NCBI GenBank assembly: GCA_045222295.1
Contig: JBGUXP010000003.1
Span: 62,001-126,000, forward strand
Direction of reading: 5' to 3'
DNA length: 64,000 bases
DNA from: Colimorpha sp045222295
GTDB lineage: Bacteria > Bacteroidota > Bacteroidia > Bacteroidales > P3
Part shown: one piece after another, positions 7,245-15,760 of the stretch
How the letters are laid out: each line of letters begins with the position of its first letter
Position numbering within the stretch: the first letter of the stretch is position 1
The notes under the pieces: model-generated
The model's database searches: none
Told to the model about the DNA's origin: nothing
The model's input: the letters and a program-made list of their open reading frames with translations, nothing else
Position numbers and translations under genes: made by a program

Positions 7245-7498
7245 TCTGCCTCGTTAAGAATATCATTCATCATTTCCTCTACGTCGGTATAAACCTTGTT
7301 GTGATTTCTGCCAGACATTGCCTCCTCGATGGCGGCCTTTGTTACGTCGTTGGGCTCGTGGTAAACAATGTCGAGCAGGATACTCTCTACATAGTTGTTG
7401 AGAGTCCTGTTTTGACGTCGTGCATTACGTCTTAAGCTTTCTAACAGGTCGGTCCTTAGACGGAAAGACGTTGGCTTTCTTTCGATTACGCTATCCAT
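7241..7498 (-). CDS. Ribbon-helix-helix antitoxin of the YafQ-type pair
   Basis: 85 residues from the ATG at 7498, which lies downstream of its promoter; an upstream in-frame start would span the promoter. The N-terminus PTSFRLRTDLLESLRRNARRQNRTLNNYVESIL is a ribbon-helix-helix DNA-binding fold, and the acidic tail VEEMMNDILNEAE should wrap the toxin. It is coupled to the toxin by an ATGA overlap. By analogy with DinJ/YafQ it should repress its own promoter, which faces the rocD promoter. Confidence 0.88.
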   Translation of the reverse strand: MDSVIERKPTSFRLRTDLLESLRRNARRQNRTLNNYVESILLDIVYHEPNDVTKAAIEEAMSGRNHNKVYTDVEEMMNDILNEAE

Positions 7499-7499
7499 G

Positions 7500-7610
7500 G
7501 TTGTATTACAATTAAATACTTTCAAATGCAAAAGTAATACAAATTCTTGAATTGACAAAATTAATTTGTGGGTATATCAAAAAAGTTTGTATATTTGCAG
7601 TCGCTTTAAT
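7500..7610. promoter_or_regulatory. Divergent promoters of the toxin-antitoxin/ABC operon and rocD
   Basis: On the minus strand a TTTTGTC -33 region is followed by TACTTTTG, about 30-40 nt before the antitoxin ATG. On the plus strand TTTG near 7563 is followed by TATATTTG at about 7591-7598. The two promoters lie back to back, so antitoxin bound here could affect both. Confidence 0.75.
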
Positions 7611-7644
7611 GCAGAATTCATTAACAACTAAACACATTATAACT

Positions 7645-8865
7645 ATGACAAAATCAGAACAATTCATGGAAATGGAAGCCCGCTATGGCGCCCATAACTA
7701 TCATCCGCTACCCGTCGTGCTCGCCAAGGGTGAGGGCGCTTTCGTGTGGGACTGCGAAGGCAAAAAGTACTTCGACTTCCTGTCGGCCTACAGCGCTGTC
7801 AACCAAGGTCATTGCCATCCGAAGATTGTCAAGGCCATGTGCGACCAGGCCCACATGCTGACCCTCAGCAGCCGCGCGTTCTACAACGACTGCCTGGGTG
7901 AGTGGGAGAAATATGTCACCGAGTACTTCGGCTATGACAAGGTGCTTCCGATGAACACCGGTGCCGAGGCCGACGAGACCGGTCTGAAGCTGGCCCGCCG
8001 CTGGGGTGTGGTAAAGAAAGGCATCCCCAACGACAAGGTGAAGATTGTCTGCTGCGAGGGTAACTTCCACGGCCGCACCATCACCATCATCACCATGAGT
8101 AACGACCCCGAGAGCTATGCCAACTACGGCCCCATGACTCCCGGCTTCCTGCGTATCCCCTACAACGATGCCGACGCGCTGGAGAAATGCCTCGCCGAAC
8201 ATGGCAAGGAGGTGGCAGGCTTCCTGCTGGAACCCATCCAGGGTGAGGCCGGTGTCTACGTCCCCGACGAGGGTTACCTGAAGAAATGCTATGACATCTG
8301 CAAGAAATACAATGTGCTGTTCATGGCCGACGAGGTGCAGAGCGGTATCGCCCGCACTGGTAAGATGCTGGCCTGCGACCACGAGAATGTGCGTCCCGAC
8401 ATCCTCATCTTGGGTAAAGCCCTCGGTGGCGGCGTGATGCCCGTCAGCGCCGTGCTGGCAGACGACGACATCATGCTGAATATCAAGCCCGGCGAGCATG
8501 GCTCCACCTTCGGTGGCAACCCCATCGCCGCCAAGGTCTCCATCGCCGCCCTGCAGGTCATCAAGGAGGAACACCTGATGGAGAACGCCGAGCGCCTCGG
8601 CAAGATTTTCCGCGAGGAGATGTCCAACTTCAAGAGCCCGATGATTGAGAAGGTGCGCGGCAAGGGCCTTCTGAACGCCATCATCATCAAGCCCCACAAT
8701 GGCAAGGAGGCTTGGGATGTCTGCCTGAAGATGCGCGACCTCGGCGTGCTGGCCAAGCCCACTCACCAGCACATCATCCGCTTCGCTCCCCCGCTGTGCA
8801 TCACCGAGGAGCAGCTGCGTGAGGCCATGGAACTCATCAAGCAGGCTATCAAATCGTTTGAATAA
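7645..8865 (+). CDS. rocD: Ornithine aminotransferase
   Basis: 406 residues from the ATG at 7645; upstream in-frame starts fall before the promoter. It is a class III aminotransferase converting ornithine and 2-oxoglutarate to glutamate semialdehyde and glutamate. The pattern MNTGAEADETGLKLARRWG, the cofactor Asp in ADEVQSGIARTGK and the PLP Lys in LILGKALGGGVMPVSA are present. The length matches the family. It is monocistronic, with a promoter before and a strong terminator after. Confidence 0.93.
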   Translation: MTKSEQFMEMEARYGAHNYHPLPVVLAKGEGAFVWDCEGKKYFDFLSAYSAVNQGHCHPKIVKAMCDQAHMLTLSSRAFYNDCLGEWEKYVTEYFGYDKVLPMNTGAEADETGLKLARRWGVVKKGIPNDKVKIVCCEGNFHGRTITIITMSNDPESYANYGPMTPGFLRIPYNDADALEKCLAEHGKEVAGFLLEPIQGEAGVYVPDEGYLKKCYDICKKYNVLFMADEVQSGIARTGKMLACDHENVRPDILILGKALGGGVMPVSAVLADDDIMLNIKPGEHGSTFGGNPIAAKVSIAALQVIKEEHLMENAERLGKIFREEMSNFKSPMIEKVRGKGLLNAIIIKPHNGKEAWDVCLKMRDLGVLAKPTHQHIIRFAPPLCITEEQLREAMELIKQAIKSFE

Positions 8866-8885
8866 AGAGCACTTGCATAAAAATC

Positions 8886-8920
8886 AAAGCCGTCCCTCGG
8901 AAGGGGGACGGCTTTTTTTT
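8886..8920 (+). terminator. rocD terminator
   Basis: The stem AGCCGTCC.C / GGGGACGGCT is followed by eight T. It lies between convergent genes. Confidence 0.9.
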
Positions 8921-10568
8921 ATTTCCTTAGGTTGAAGGTGACGTCGGTGGAATTGCCTGCCACGTCGGTCACCACAACGCGCAGTTTGTTGTTGCCGGCT
9001 TTCAGCACACCCGAGGCGTCAATGGTCAGCGAGGCGGTCTTGCCGTCGTATTCGGCCAAAATCCATTTGCCGTTGAGGTAGCATTTGTAGGTGTCGACAC
9101 CGCTGAGGTTGTCGGTGATTTTTATCCTTATTATGTTTGTCCTGAGTGCTTTGAGCTCTTTGAAGTTGATGGGGCTGATACGTGGCGCCTCGTTGTCGAC
9201 GGTGAGGGCGAAGTGGCCAAAGTCGCGTACCGAGGCGGTATACCAGTCGCCCTCGCGGGAGGTCTTGTAGGCCGTGGGCCGTTTGCCGTCAATGCGCACA
9301 ACGACAGCTTTTTCCATGGGTGACGAGGCTTTGATGGAGAGGGTGTACCACAGGTGGGGCGGCAGGTCGCTTTTGCAAGGCTCCACGGTGCATACCGGGG
9401 AGCGGTAGGTGCTGCTGGCCGTAGAAAAGATACGCATGCGGTCGTTGTCGTAGACCGTGTGGGCCGGAAAGTCGACTCTGATATTTTCTCCCTTGAATTT
9501 CAGCGGGTTTGAATGGGTGATGGAATAGGTGTTTTTCTCCTCGGTGGTCGGCGTGTTAGTGCTGTTGGCGGCGAGGGTGGTGACCTGGAAGGTGCGCTCA
9601 GCCGTATTGCCTTTGATATCGGATACACGTACGCGAAGGCTATGGGTGGAACCTTCCGAGAAGCGCATGATGCCGTCGCCGTGTCGCACGGGAATCCATT
9701 CGCCCAGGGCTCCGGGGAGTGCGCGCGTGAGCAGATAGGCCTCGCGCGTGAGCACATAGTGAGGATAGTCGATAAGTGCGTTGGATATGCGACTGCTATC
9801 AAGTGGGAATCTGTTGGTTACATATTTAAAGAAGAGTATGCCGTCGACAAACAGCTCTACCTTGTCGACGCCGTTCTTGGCTGTCGACCCCTCGGCGGCA
9901 TCGGTGGCGTAGATGCCGAGATAGAAGGGGCCGGCAATGGAGATAAGGTCCTGCTTCTCAAGGTCAATCGGATGGCCTTCGGATGGGTAGAGGCGGATGC
10001 CGCGGATGACGGGTTTGATGTTGTCGGTGTAGGGAAGTCCGAAGTGCAAGGGGTTGATAGTAAATCCGTTCTTGCGCAACTCGAAATGCAGATGGGGTCC
10101 ACCGCTACTGCCGCTGTTGCCACTATGGGCCACCACCTGTCCTTTCTTCACGGGGAGCACCCCTTCTGGGATGTCGCGGATGATGGAGAACGATTCCTCC
10201 TTGTATTGTTCGTTTCTCACCCAGCGGCCAATCTCACCGGCGAAGTCGTTGAGGTGCATGTAGACAGAGGTGTATCCGTTGGGGTGCTTGATGTACAGCA
10301 TCTTGCCACCGCCCCAGGGTGAGATGCGGATGCCGCAGACATAGCCGTCGGCAGCGGCGTGGATAGGCAATCCGATGGCACCGCCGGTGCGCATGTCGAG
10401 GCCGGCATGGAAATGACCCGTGCGGAATTCGGCAAAAGTGGCCGAGAGGGCAATGTCGCAATCAAGGGGATTGCGGAAATAGCCCTGGGGAAGCTCTTGG
10501 GCTATCGCTTGTCCAATCAGTGCGACCAGTCCGACCAGTGCGACTAGCTTTTTCAATAGATTTCTCAT
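8919..10568 (-). CDS. Secreted M23-family (LytM-like) metallopeptidase
   Basis: 549 residues. A signal peptide (MRNLLKKLVALVGLVALIGQAIAQ) is followed by the M23 fold: zinc ligands in HFHAGLD, a central YIKHPNGYTSVYMHL, and the HxH pair in GNSGSSGGPHLHFEL. M23 enzymes cut peptidoglycan cross-bridges or regulate cell separation. From about residue 200 there are beta-sandwich segments, ending in Ig-like patterns such as DNLSGVDTYKCYLNGKW, which resemble substrate-binding or wall-binding modules. Its ATG overlaps the fucosidase stop by 4 nt. Confidence 0.92.
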   Translation of the reverse strand: MRNLLKKLVALVGLVALIGQAIAQELPQGYFRNPLDCDIALSATFAEFRTGHFHAGLDMRTGGAIGLPIHAAADGYVCGIRISPWGGGKMLYIKHPNGYTSVYMHLNDFAGEIGRWVRNEQYKEESFSIIRDIPEGVLPVKKGQVVAHSGNSGSSGGPHLHFELRKNGFTINPLHFGLPYTDNIKPVIRGIRLYPSEGHPIDLEKQDLISIAGPFYLGIYATDAAEGSTAKNGVDKVELFVDGILFFKYVTNRFPLDSSRISNALIDYPHYVLTREAYLLTRALPGALGEWIPVRHGDGIMRFSEGSTHSLRVRVSDIKGNTAERTFQVTTLAANSTNTPTTEEKNTYSITHSNPLKFKGENIRVDFPAHTVYDNDRMRIFSTASSTYRSPVCTVEPCKSDLPPHLWYTLSIKASSPMEKAVVVRIDGKRPTAYKTSREGDWYTASVRDFGHFALTVDNEAPRISPINFKELKALRTNIIRIKITDNLSGVDTYKCYLNGKWILAEYDGKTASLTIDASGVLKAGNNKLRVVVTDVAGNSTDVTFNLRK

Positions 10569-11980
10569 TGTGCTTTCGAGTTATAGAGTGCTATGCGGTT
10601 AAGGATGGGCGGTGCGAGAGCGTGCTCGATGTAGATGGAAATGGTGTTGGTGTGTATAGGAAAAGGCAGGCGGATGATTCGTTTGTAGCCAATGGTGGTA
10701 CCTTCCGCAATGGTCATGCCACCATTGGCATTGGGGTCTGCATACGAAATGTAGAACTTGGTGACACGTTGTCCGAGTGGGATATATTCCTGAAGCATCA
10801 CCATGTTAATCTCTCGCACCTCCGGAAGGCTGACAATCAGTGTTATGTGCGAGGTGTCGTCTCCTCGTATTGCCCAAAAGGTGTGATAGGCGGTGTCCGT
10901 CAGGTTCGAAGTGGGATGGCGGCGGTCTGTTTTATCTTTTAGTCTGTCACCGTACTCGCAATATGCTTTGATTTTAGCTCCCTGTGCCAGGTCGTTGGAG
11001 AAGATACGGTCGCGTTCCTGCTTGAATGCCACCAGCACGGCACTGTCCTCGGCAGAGATACGTCCGTTGGTGTCGGGTGGCACGTTGAGCAGCAGTAATC
11101 CGTTGCGGCCCACGCTGTTGTAGTAAATCTCCATCAGTTCGTCGACTGTCTTGGGGTGCTCGTCGGTATGCCAGAACCATCCCGGACGGATGCTGACATC
11201 CTCCTCGGCAGGAACCCAGTGGCTGCCGCCTTGATGCCCAACGGTCAACACTTCTGCTGCTGGCTTGTTGTCGCTGGGGGTGGCTCCCTCGGTATTAAGG
11301 GTGCTCCAGCAGGTCTCGTCGGCATAACCATTCTCGTTGCCCACCCACCGGCAGCCAGGGCCTATGTCGCTGAAAATGACACACCCGGGGTTGAGCTCCT
11401 GCATGGTCTGCATGAAACGTGGCCAGTCGTAATGCTGTTTCTTGCCATTGGGACCCTCGCCACAGGCTCCGTCGAACCACTGCTCAAAGAAGGGTCCGTA
11501 TTGAGAGTGAACCTCACGTAGTGTGTTGGCGAAGACGGCGTTATATTCTTCGGTGCCATAGGCAGGATGGTTCCGGTCCCAAGGGGAGATGTAGACTCCG
11601 GCTTTGATTCCCTCCTTGCGGCAGGCGTCGACAAACTGGCGCAGCACATCAAGGGTGTCGGGGACGGTGTGGGTGCTGAAGGCACTGGGCCAGAGGCAGA
11701 AACCATCGTGATGCTTGGCGGTCAGGATGATGCCGCCCATGCCAGCCTGCTGTGCCACGTCAACCCACTGGTTGCAGTCGAGAGCCCTGGGATGGAACAC
11801 CTCTTCGGATTCCTTTCCGGAGCCCCATTCGACACCAGTGAATGTGTTGGGACCAAAATGACAGAACATGTTGATTTCCATGCGTTGCCACTCCAGCTGC
11901 TGAGGAGTGGGCACAGGACCGAAAGGTTCAATGGTCTCCGTGTCGCATGCCGCCACCACCAGCACCAAGGCGGGCAGCAT
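10565..11980 (-). CDS. GH29 alpha-L-fucosidase, lipoprotein
   Basis: 471 residues from the ATG at 11980. A GTG at 12019 (13 codons upstream) would give a better lipoprotein signal, with NKKNR before the hydrophobic core and VVAAC, but it lies about 6 nt past the -7 box TATCTTTG (12032-12025) and would need leaderless translation. GH29 features: HFGPNTFTG, TAKHHDGFCLWPSAFS and the nucleophile Asp in QWFDGACGEG. The C-terminal ~130 residues form a beta domain like those of fucose-binding modules. The enzyme removes terminal fucose from host or plant glycans. Confidence 0.92.
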   Translation of the reverse strand: MLPALVLVVAACDTETIEPFGPVPTPQQLEWQRMEINMFCHFGPNTFTGVEWGSGKESEEVFHPRALDCNQWVDVAQQAGMGGIILTAKHHDGFCLWPSAFSTHTVPDTLDVLRQFVDACRKEGIKAGVYISPWDRNHPAYGTEEYNAVFANTLREVHSQYGPFFEQWFDGACGEGPNGKKQHYDWPRFMQTMQELNPGCVIFSDIGPGCRWVGNENGYADETCWSTLNTEGATPSDNKPAAEVLTVGHQGGSHWVPAEEDVSIRPGWFWHTDEHPKTVDELMEIYYNSVGRNGLLLLNVPPDTNGRISAEDSAVLVAFKQERDRIFSNDLAQGAKIKAYCEYGDRLKDKTDRRHPTSNLTDTAYHTFWAIRGDDTSHITLIVSLPEVREINMVMLQEYIPLGQRVTKFYISYADPNANGGMTIAEGTTIGYKRIIRLPFPIHTNTISIYIEHALAPPILNRIALYNSKAQ

Positions 11981-12019
11981 GTGGAAAAAAATATTGGAGT
12001 GTCTATTTTTTTTATTCAC

Positions 12020-12342
12020 ATTTGCAAAGATACAAATAAAAAAACATACCCTGAAATAAAAAAACGCTTCTGTGCCCAAAAAGTCATTTTTTTGCATTGT
12101 AAATATCATGGAATCAGCAGGAAGCATTTTGGATATTTTCCCTCTTTATTTTGGGTTCCCCTGAGGTCTTCATGCTCCCTTCATCGGGTGAAGTACCTGT
12201 GATGTCCCTACGAACACCTTATCAAGTCCTACCGTGGTAGGAGTTGGTTAGGAGTTGGTAAGGCGTTGGTAAGTGGTTATCAGCTAGTTGGTGGTTAGGT
12301 GGTTCTATGTCGTTTTTTAATTGTATCTTTGCATTTGAAAAA
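12020..12342. other. Spacer with divergent promoters and GT-rich simple repeats
   Basis: A minus-strand promoter for the fucosidase (-7 box 12032-12025) is at one end and a plus-strand promoter for the BspA-like gene (TATCTTTG, about 12324-12331) at the other. Between them, 12225-12300 is built of degenerate units around GGTAGGAGTTGGTTAG and CTACCGTGGTAGG. No gene is seen. Confidence 0.65.
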
Positions 12343-12984
12343 ATGATGATAATAATGTGTAAACGGTTGATTTATATTTGTTTGCTTCTTTTTGTGACGG
12401 CTTTTTGTCCGTTACGGGCACAATATGACTTCCCGGTGAAGAGCTCCAGCGGACAGATGCTTTACTATCAGATACTTGGCGATGGGGAAAGCGTTCGTGT
12501 GACCCATCCCGAGAAAGAATGGCCTTACTATTCTGATAACAAGCCTGTTGGAAAGCTGCTTGTTCCGGGGGAGGTTACCTATGAAGGACGGACCTATCGG
12601 GTTGTTGAGATTGGAGCAAACGCTTTCTATCGGTGCGACAGTCTGACAGGAATACTGTCAGAGACCATACAGGTTGTTGGTACACAGGCTTTTTGTGGCT
12701 GTGTGTCGTTGCAGGAGTATCGGTTCCGCACATTGCGGTCGATAGGAGAGGGCGCTTTCGCCTATTGCCGTTCGTTGGTGGAAGTTGTTCTTGACGGGAA
12801 TTTGGAGCATCTTGGCATCTCAGCCTTCTCGATGTGCACAGGGCTGCAGGAGGTGAAGATTCACCCCGTTGTAGAGTGGCTCTGTGATGCCACCACATTC
12901 CATGGTTGTCCATTGATGGGAAAGGCTAAAAATCGTAAAAAACTTGAGACAGGATGGCTGTTTTGGAGTGAGAAAAATAATTAG
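12343..12984 (+). CDS. Secreted BspA-like leucine-rich repeat protein
   Basis: 213 residues from the ATG at 12343, which is after the promoter. A signal peptide (MCKRLIYICLLLFVTAFCPLRA) is followed by a short beta region and three or four BspA-type LRR_5 units: IGANAFYRCDSL, VGTQAFCGCVSL, IGEGAFAYCRSL and LGISAFSMCTGL. Such repeats mediate adhesion or protein binding in oral and gut Bacteroidales. It is much shorter than BspA adhesins and has no T9SS sorting domain, so it is probably periplasmic or secreted. Confidence 0.85.
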   Translation: MMIIMCKRLIYICLLLFVTAFCPLRAQYDFPVKSSSGQMLYYQILGDGESVRVTHPEKEWPYYSDNKPVGKLLVPGEVTYEGRTYRVVEIGANAFYRCDSLTGILSETIQVVGTQAFCGCVSLQEYRFRTLRSIGEGAFAYCRSLVEVVLDGNLEHLGISAFSMCTGLQEVKIHPVVEWLCDATTFHGCPLMGKAKNRKKLETGWLFWSEKNN

Positions 12985-13094
12985 GGTGAAAAAATATTTT
13001 GTTGATATTGTGATACTTGTAAATTTATTTTCTTAAAAAACGCGCTTTTTCAAAAAATCTTCGTAATATTGCGTCTTGATTATAGGCCTACAAT

Positions 13095-14108
13095 ATGTCA
13101 AAAACACTAATGAAAAGGAGACTAAAATACGTTGTTTTGGGAGCCATGTTGCTCGTCGGAGCGACGGCCGGAGCCCAAGACGTAGGATTCTCCCAGTTCT
13201 ATGCTAACCCACTCTATTTGAATCCGGCTTTTGCCGGTTCGGCCGTAGCTCCCCGTATCTCGCTGACCTACCGTGCACAATGGCCGGGTTTGGTGAGTGC
13301 TTTCACCACGGTTTCCGCTTCCTACGACCAGTATTTCCCCGATCTTCACGGCGGCTTGGGATTCATTTTGATGACCGACCGTGTGGGTGACCACGGAGCC
13401 TTGAGCACCAACATGTTTGGCGCTATGTATGCTTTCCGTTTCCAAGTGAGTCGTGACATTTATGTCAGTGCAGCCTTGCAGGCATCGATTGTCAATACCC
13501 ACCTCCGTTGGGATGACTACCTGCGCTTCCCCGACCAGATTGACCGTGAGTTGGGTTTTTCATTAGCCACGGGTGCCCGGCCTCCGGACAAACTGAGCCA
13601 GTGGACACCCGACTTCAATGCCGGTGTGTTGGTGAGTGGTTCAAAATGGTATGCCGGTTTTGCGGCCTCCCATCTCACACAGCCTAATGTGGCATTCTAT
13701 TCGACAGACCCTGTCCCCATGAAATTCACGATTCATGGAGGAGGATTGATTAACGTGGCCGAAGAGGGTCGCCGTCAGTCGTCCCTCGGCTTGGGTACTC
13801 CCATTGTTTCACCCAATATTGTCTACCAGTATCAGGGTGGTTTCCATTATTTTAACTATGGTGTCTATCTCGACTGGATGCCTTTCCTGGTAGGTGTGTG
13901 GTTCCGTCATGGTACCGAGAATACGGATGCTTTTATCTTCCAGGCAGGTATACAGCAGGATTACTTCAAAGTGGGGTACAGCTATGACGTCACGGTGTCG
14001 AAACTGGCCAACAGCACAGCAGGAGCACATGAAATCACCCTGGGTTTCCTGTTGCCTGTACCCGAGCAGAAGAAGAAGATCAAGGCTATCCGCTGCCCCT
14101 CCTTCTAA
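13095..14108 (+). CDS. porP: PorP/SprF-family type IX secretion membrane protein
   Basis: 337 residues. A signal peptide ending ATAGAQD is followed by the PorP/SprF start VGFSQFYANPLYLNPAFAGS and an outer-membrane beta-barrel pattern (GGLGFILMTDRVGDHGAL, KVGYSYDVTVSKL). PorP proteins serve the T9SS, carrying cargo or linking the GldK/N ring to the outer membrane. The gldK gene follows after 65 nt, the order seen in Porphyromonas gingivalis. Paralogues exist in many genomes, but the gldK neighbour supports the true PorP. Confidence 0.88.
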   Translation: MSKTLMKRRLKYVVLGAMLLVGATAGAQDVGFSQFYANPLYLNPAFAGSAVAPRISLTYRAQWPGLVSAFTTVSASYDQYFPDLHGGLGFILMTDRVGDHGALSTNMFGAMYAFRFQVSRDIYVSAALQASIVNTHLRWDDYLRFPDQIDRELGFSLATGARPPDKLSQWTPDFNAGVLVSGSKWYAGFAASHLTQPNVAFYSTDPVPMKFTIHGGGLINVAEEGRRQSSLGLGTPIVSPNIVYQYQGGFHYFNYGVYLDWMPFLVGVWFRHGTENTDAFIFQAGIQQDYFKVGYSYDVTVSKLANSTAGAHEITLGFLLPVPEQKKKIKAIRCPSF

Positions 14109-14173
14109 ACCCCTGTCAAATGAAACTTTTTTGAAAGAAATACGTTATAAAGGAAAATACAAACATTGCTAAG

Positions 14174-15760
14174 ATGAAAATTTTCAGATTCTCAAGCCTA
14201 ATGCTGGCAACCGTGTTGGTTCTGGCCTCTTGTGGAAACAGGGCCGGCAAGTCTGAAACCACCGGATGGAACTACAACGACCCCACATGGGGTGGCTACG
14301 ATGTCTCTGACCGTACCAATCAGACTCCTGCCCCCGGGCTGGTGTTCATCGAGGGTGGTTCGTTTGTGATGGGCCATGTCAACGAGGACACCCGTTACTC
14401 ATGGGATAATGTGGCACACACCGTTACCGTGTCGTCGTTCTATATGGACGAGACCGAGGTGAGCAACAAGCAGTATGGCGAGTTTGTCTACTGGATGAAA
14501 CGTGCTTATGGAGAGGAGTATCCCGAGAAGGTTGCCTTCGTTATGCCCGACACCGCCGCCTGGCGTGACCGCCTTGCCTGGCGCGAGAGTTTTGTGGAAC
14601 TTTATTTCCAGAGCCCCAGCTATCAGGACTATCCTGTCGTGGGTGTGACCTGGGAGCAGGCACAGGCTTTCTGCACCTGGCGTACCGACCGTGTCAACGA
14701 GAAGCTGCTCGTCGACATGGGTATCCTCATGCTTGACCAGGAGAACCTCGGAACCAATGCTTTCCAGACCGATGTCTACCTCGCCGGCCGTTATGAGGGC
14801 GAGACCAAGAAAGGTATCAAGAACCTTGATCCCACCGCTGGCGGAGAAGATCGTCAGGTGCGCAAATCCGATGGTATCCTTTATCCCTACTATCGACTGC
14901 CAACAGAGGCCGAGTGGGAGTTTGCTGCCTTGGGCATGATTGGCAATACCTATGACGAGCGTGTCACCGAGCACAAGACTTATCCGTGGGATGGCCAGAG
15001 CCTGCGTTCGGCCAACAAGAGATACTATGGTCAGTTCCTGGCCAACTTCAAACGTACCCGTGGCGATGCCATGGGCGTGGCCGGTAACCTCAACGACGGT
15101 TGGGACTACACCTGCCCCGTCAGATGGTACTTCCCCAACGACTACGGTCTGTACAATATGGCCGGCAATGTCAGCGAGTGGTGCATGGATGTCTATCGTA
15201 AGACCGTCAATCCTGTGGGTGGCGACGACCTCGATCCCTTCCGTGGCAACATCTACAAGACCCCCGAACTTGATGAGGATAACGAGGTGTTCATTGGCGA
15301 GGATGGTATGATGAAATACAAAGAGGTTGACTACCAGATGAACCGTCGCAACTACCGTCAGGCCGACAATACCAACTACCTTGATGGTGACCGCGCCTCG
15401 AGTCTCGGTCAGACAGACAAGTGGATTGAGGATGCCAATGCCGAGGCCTCTGAGGAAGAGGGCGAGGAAGAGAATGGCGGCGAGGAATATTCTGAGGAAG
15501 AGGAAGAAGGTGAGGAGGTTGAGGGCCTCAGCGCTGAAGATAGCTGGACCAACAAGATGTATCGCCGTAAGGCCACCGACAAGGATCATCCCACCATTAC
15601 CTTGGTGAACAACAAGGTCCGCGTTGTCAAGGGCGGCAGTTGGAAGGATCGCGCCTACTACCTGCAGGCCAGCTCCCGCCGCTACTACGACCAGGATAAA
15701 TCCACTTCCTGGATTGGTTTCCGTTGTGCTATGGATCGTCTTGGTTCGCGTGTACAATAA
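14174..15760 (+). CDS. gldK: T9SS lipoprotein GldK/PorK
   Basis: 528 residues. The lipoprotein signal ends VLASC, followed by GNRAG. The body is a formylglycine-enzyme-like (FGE-sulfatase) domain with GLVFIEGGSFVMGHV, MDETEVSNKQYGEFV, YRLPTEAEWEFAALG, NMAGNVSEWCMDVYR and RVVKGGSWKDRAYYLQAS. GldK/PorK forms the periplasmic ring of the T9SS with GldN. A very acidic insert (~residues 425-460, runs of Glu) precedes the last domain segment. The usual followers gldL, gldM and gldN are not here; an OstA-like gene overlaps the stop instead. Confidence 0.93.
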   Translation: MKIFRFSSLMLATVLVLASCGNRAGKSETTGWNYNDPTWGGYDVSDRTNQTPAPGLVFIEGGSFVMGHVNEDTRYSWDNVAHTVTVSSFYMDETEVSNKQYGEFVYWMKRAYGEEYPEKVAFVMPDTAAWRDRLAWRESFVELYFQSPSYQDYPVVGVTWEQAQAFCTWRTDRVNEKLLVDMGILMLDQENLGTNAFQTDVYLAGRYEGETKKGIKNLDPTAGGEDRQVRKSDGILYPYYRLPTEAEWEFAALGMIGNTYDERVTEHKTYPWDGQSLRSANKRYYGQFLANFKRTRGDAMGVAGNLNDGWDYTCPVRWYFPNDYGLYNMAGNVSEWCMDVYRKTVNPVGGDDLDPFRGNIYKTPELDEDNEVFIGEDGMMKYKEVDYQMNRRNYRQADNTNYLDGDRASSLGQTDKWIEDANAEASEEEGEEENGGEEYSEEEEEGEEVEGLSAEDSWTNKMYRRKATDKDHPTITLVNNKVRVVKGGSWKDRAYYLQASSRRYYDQDKSTSWIGFRCAMDRLGSRVQ

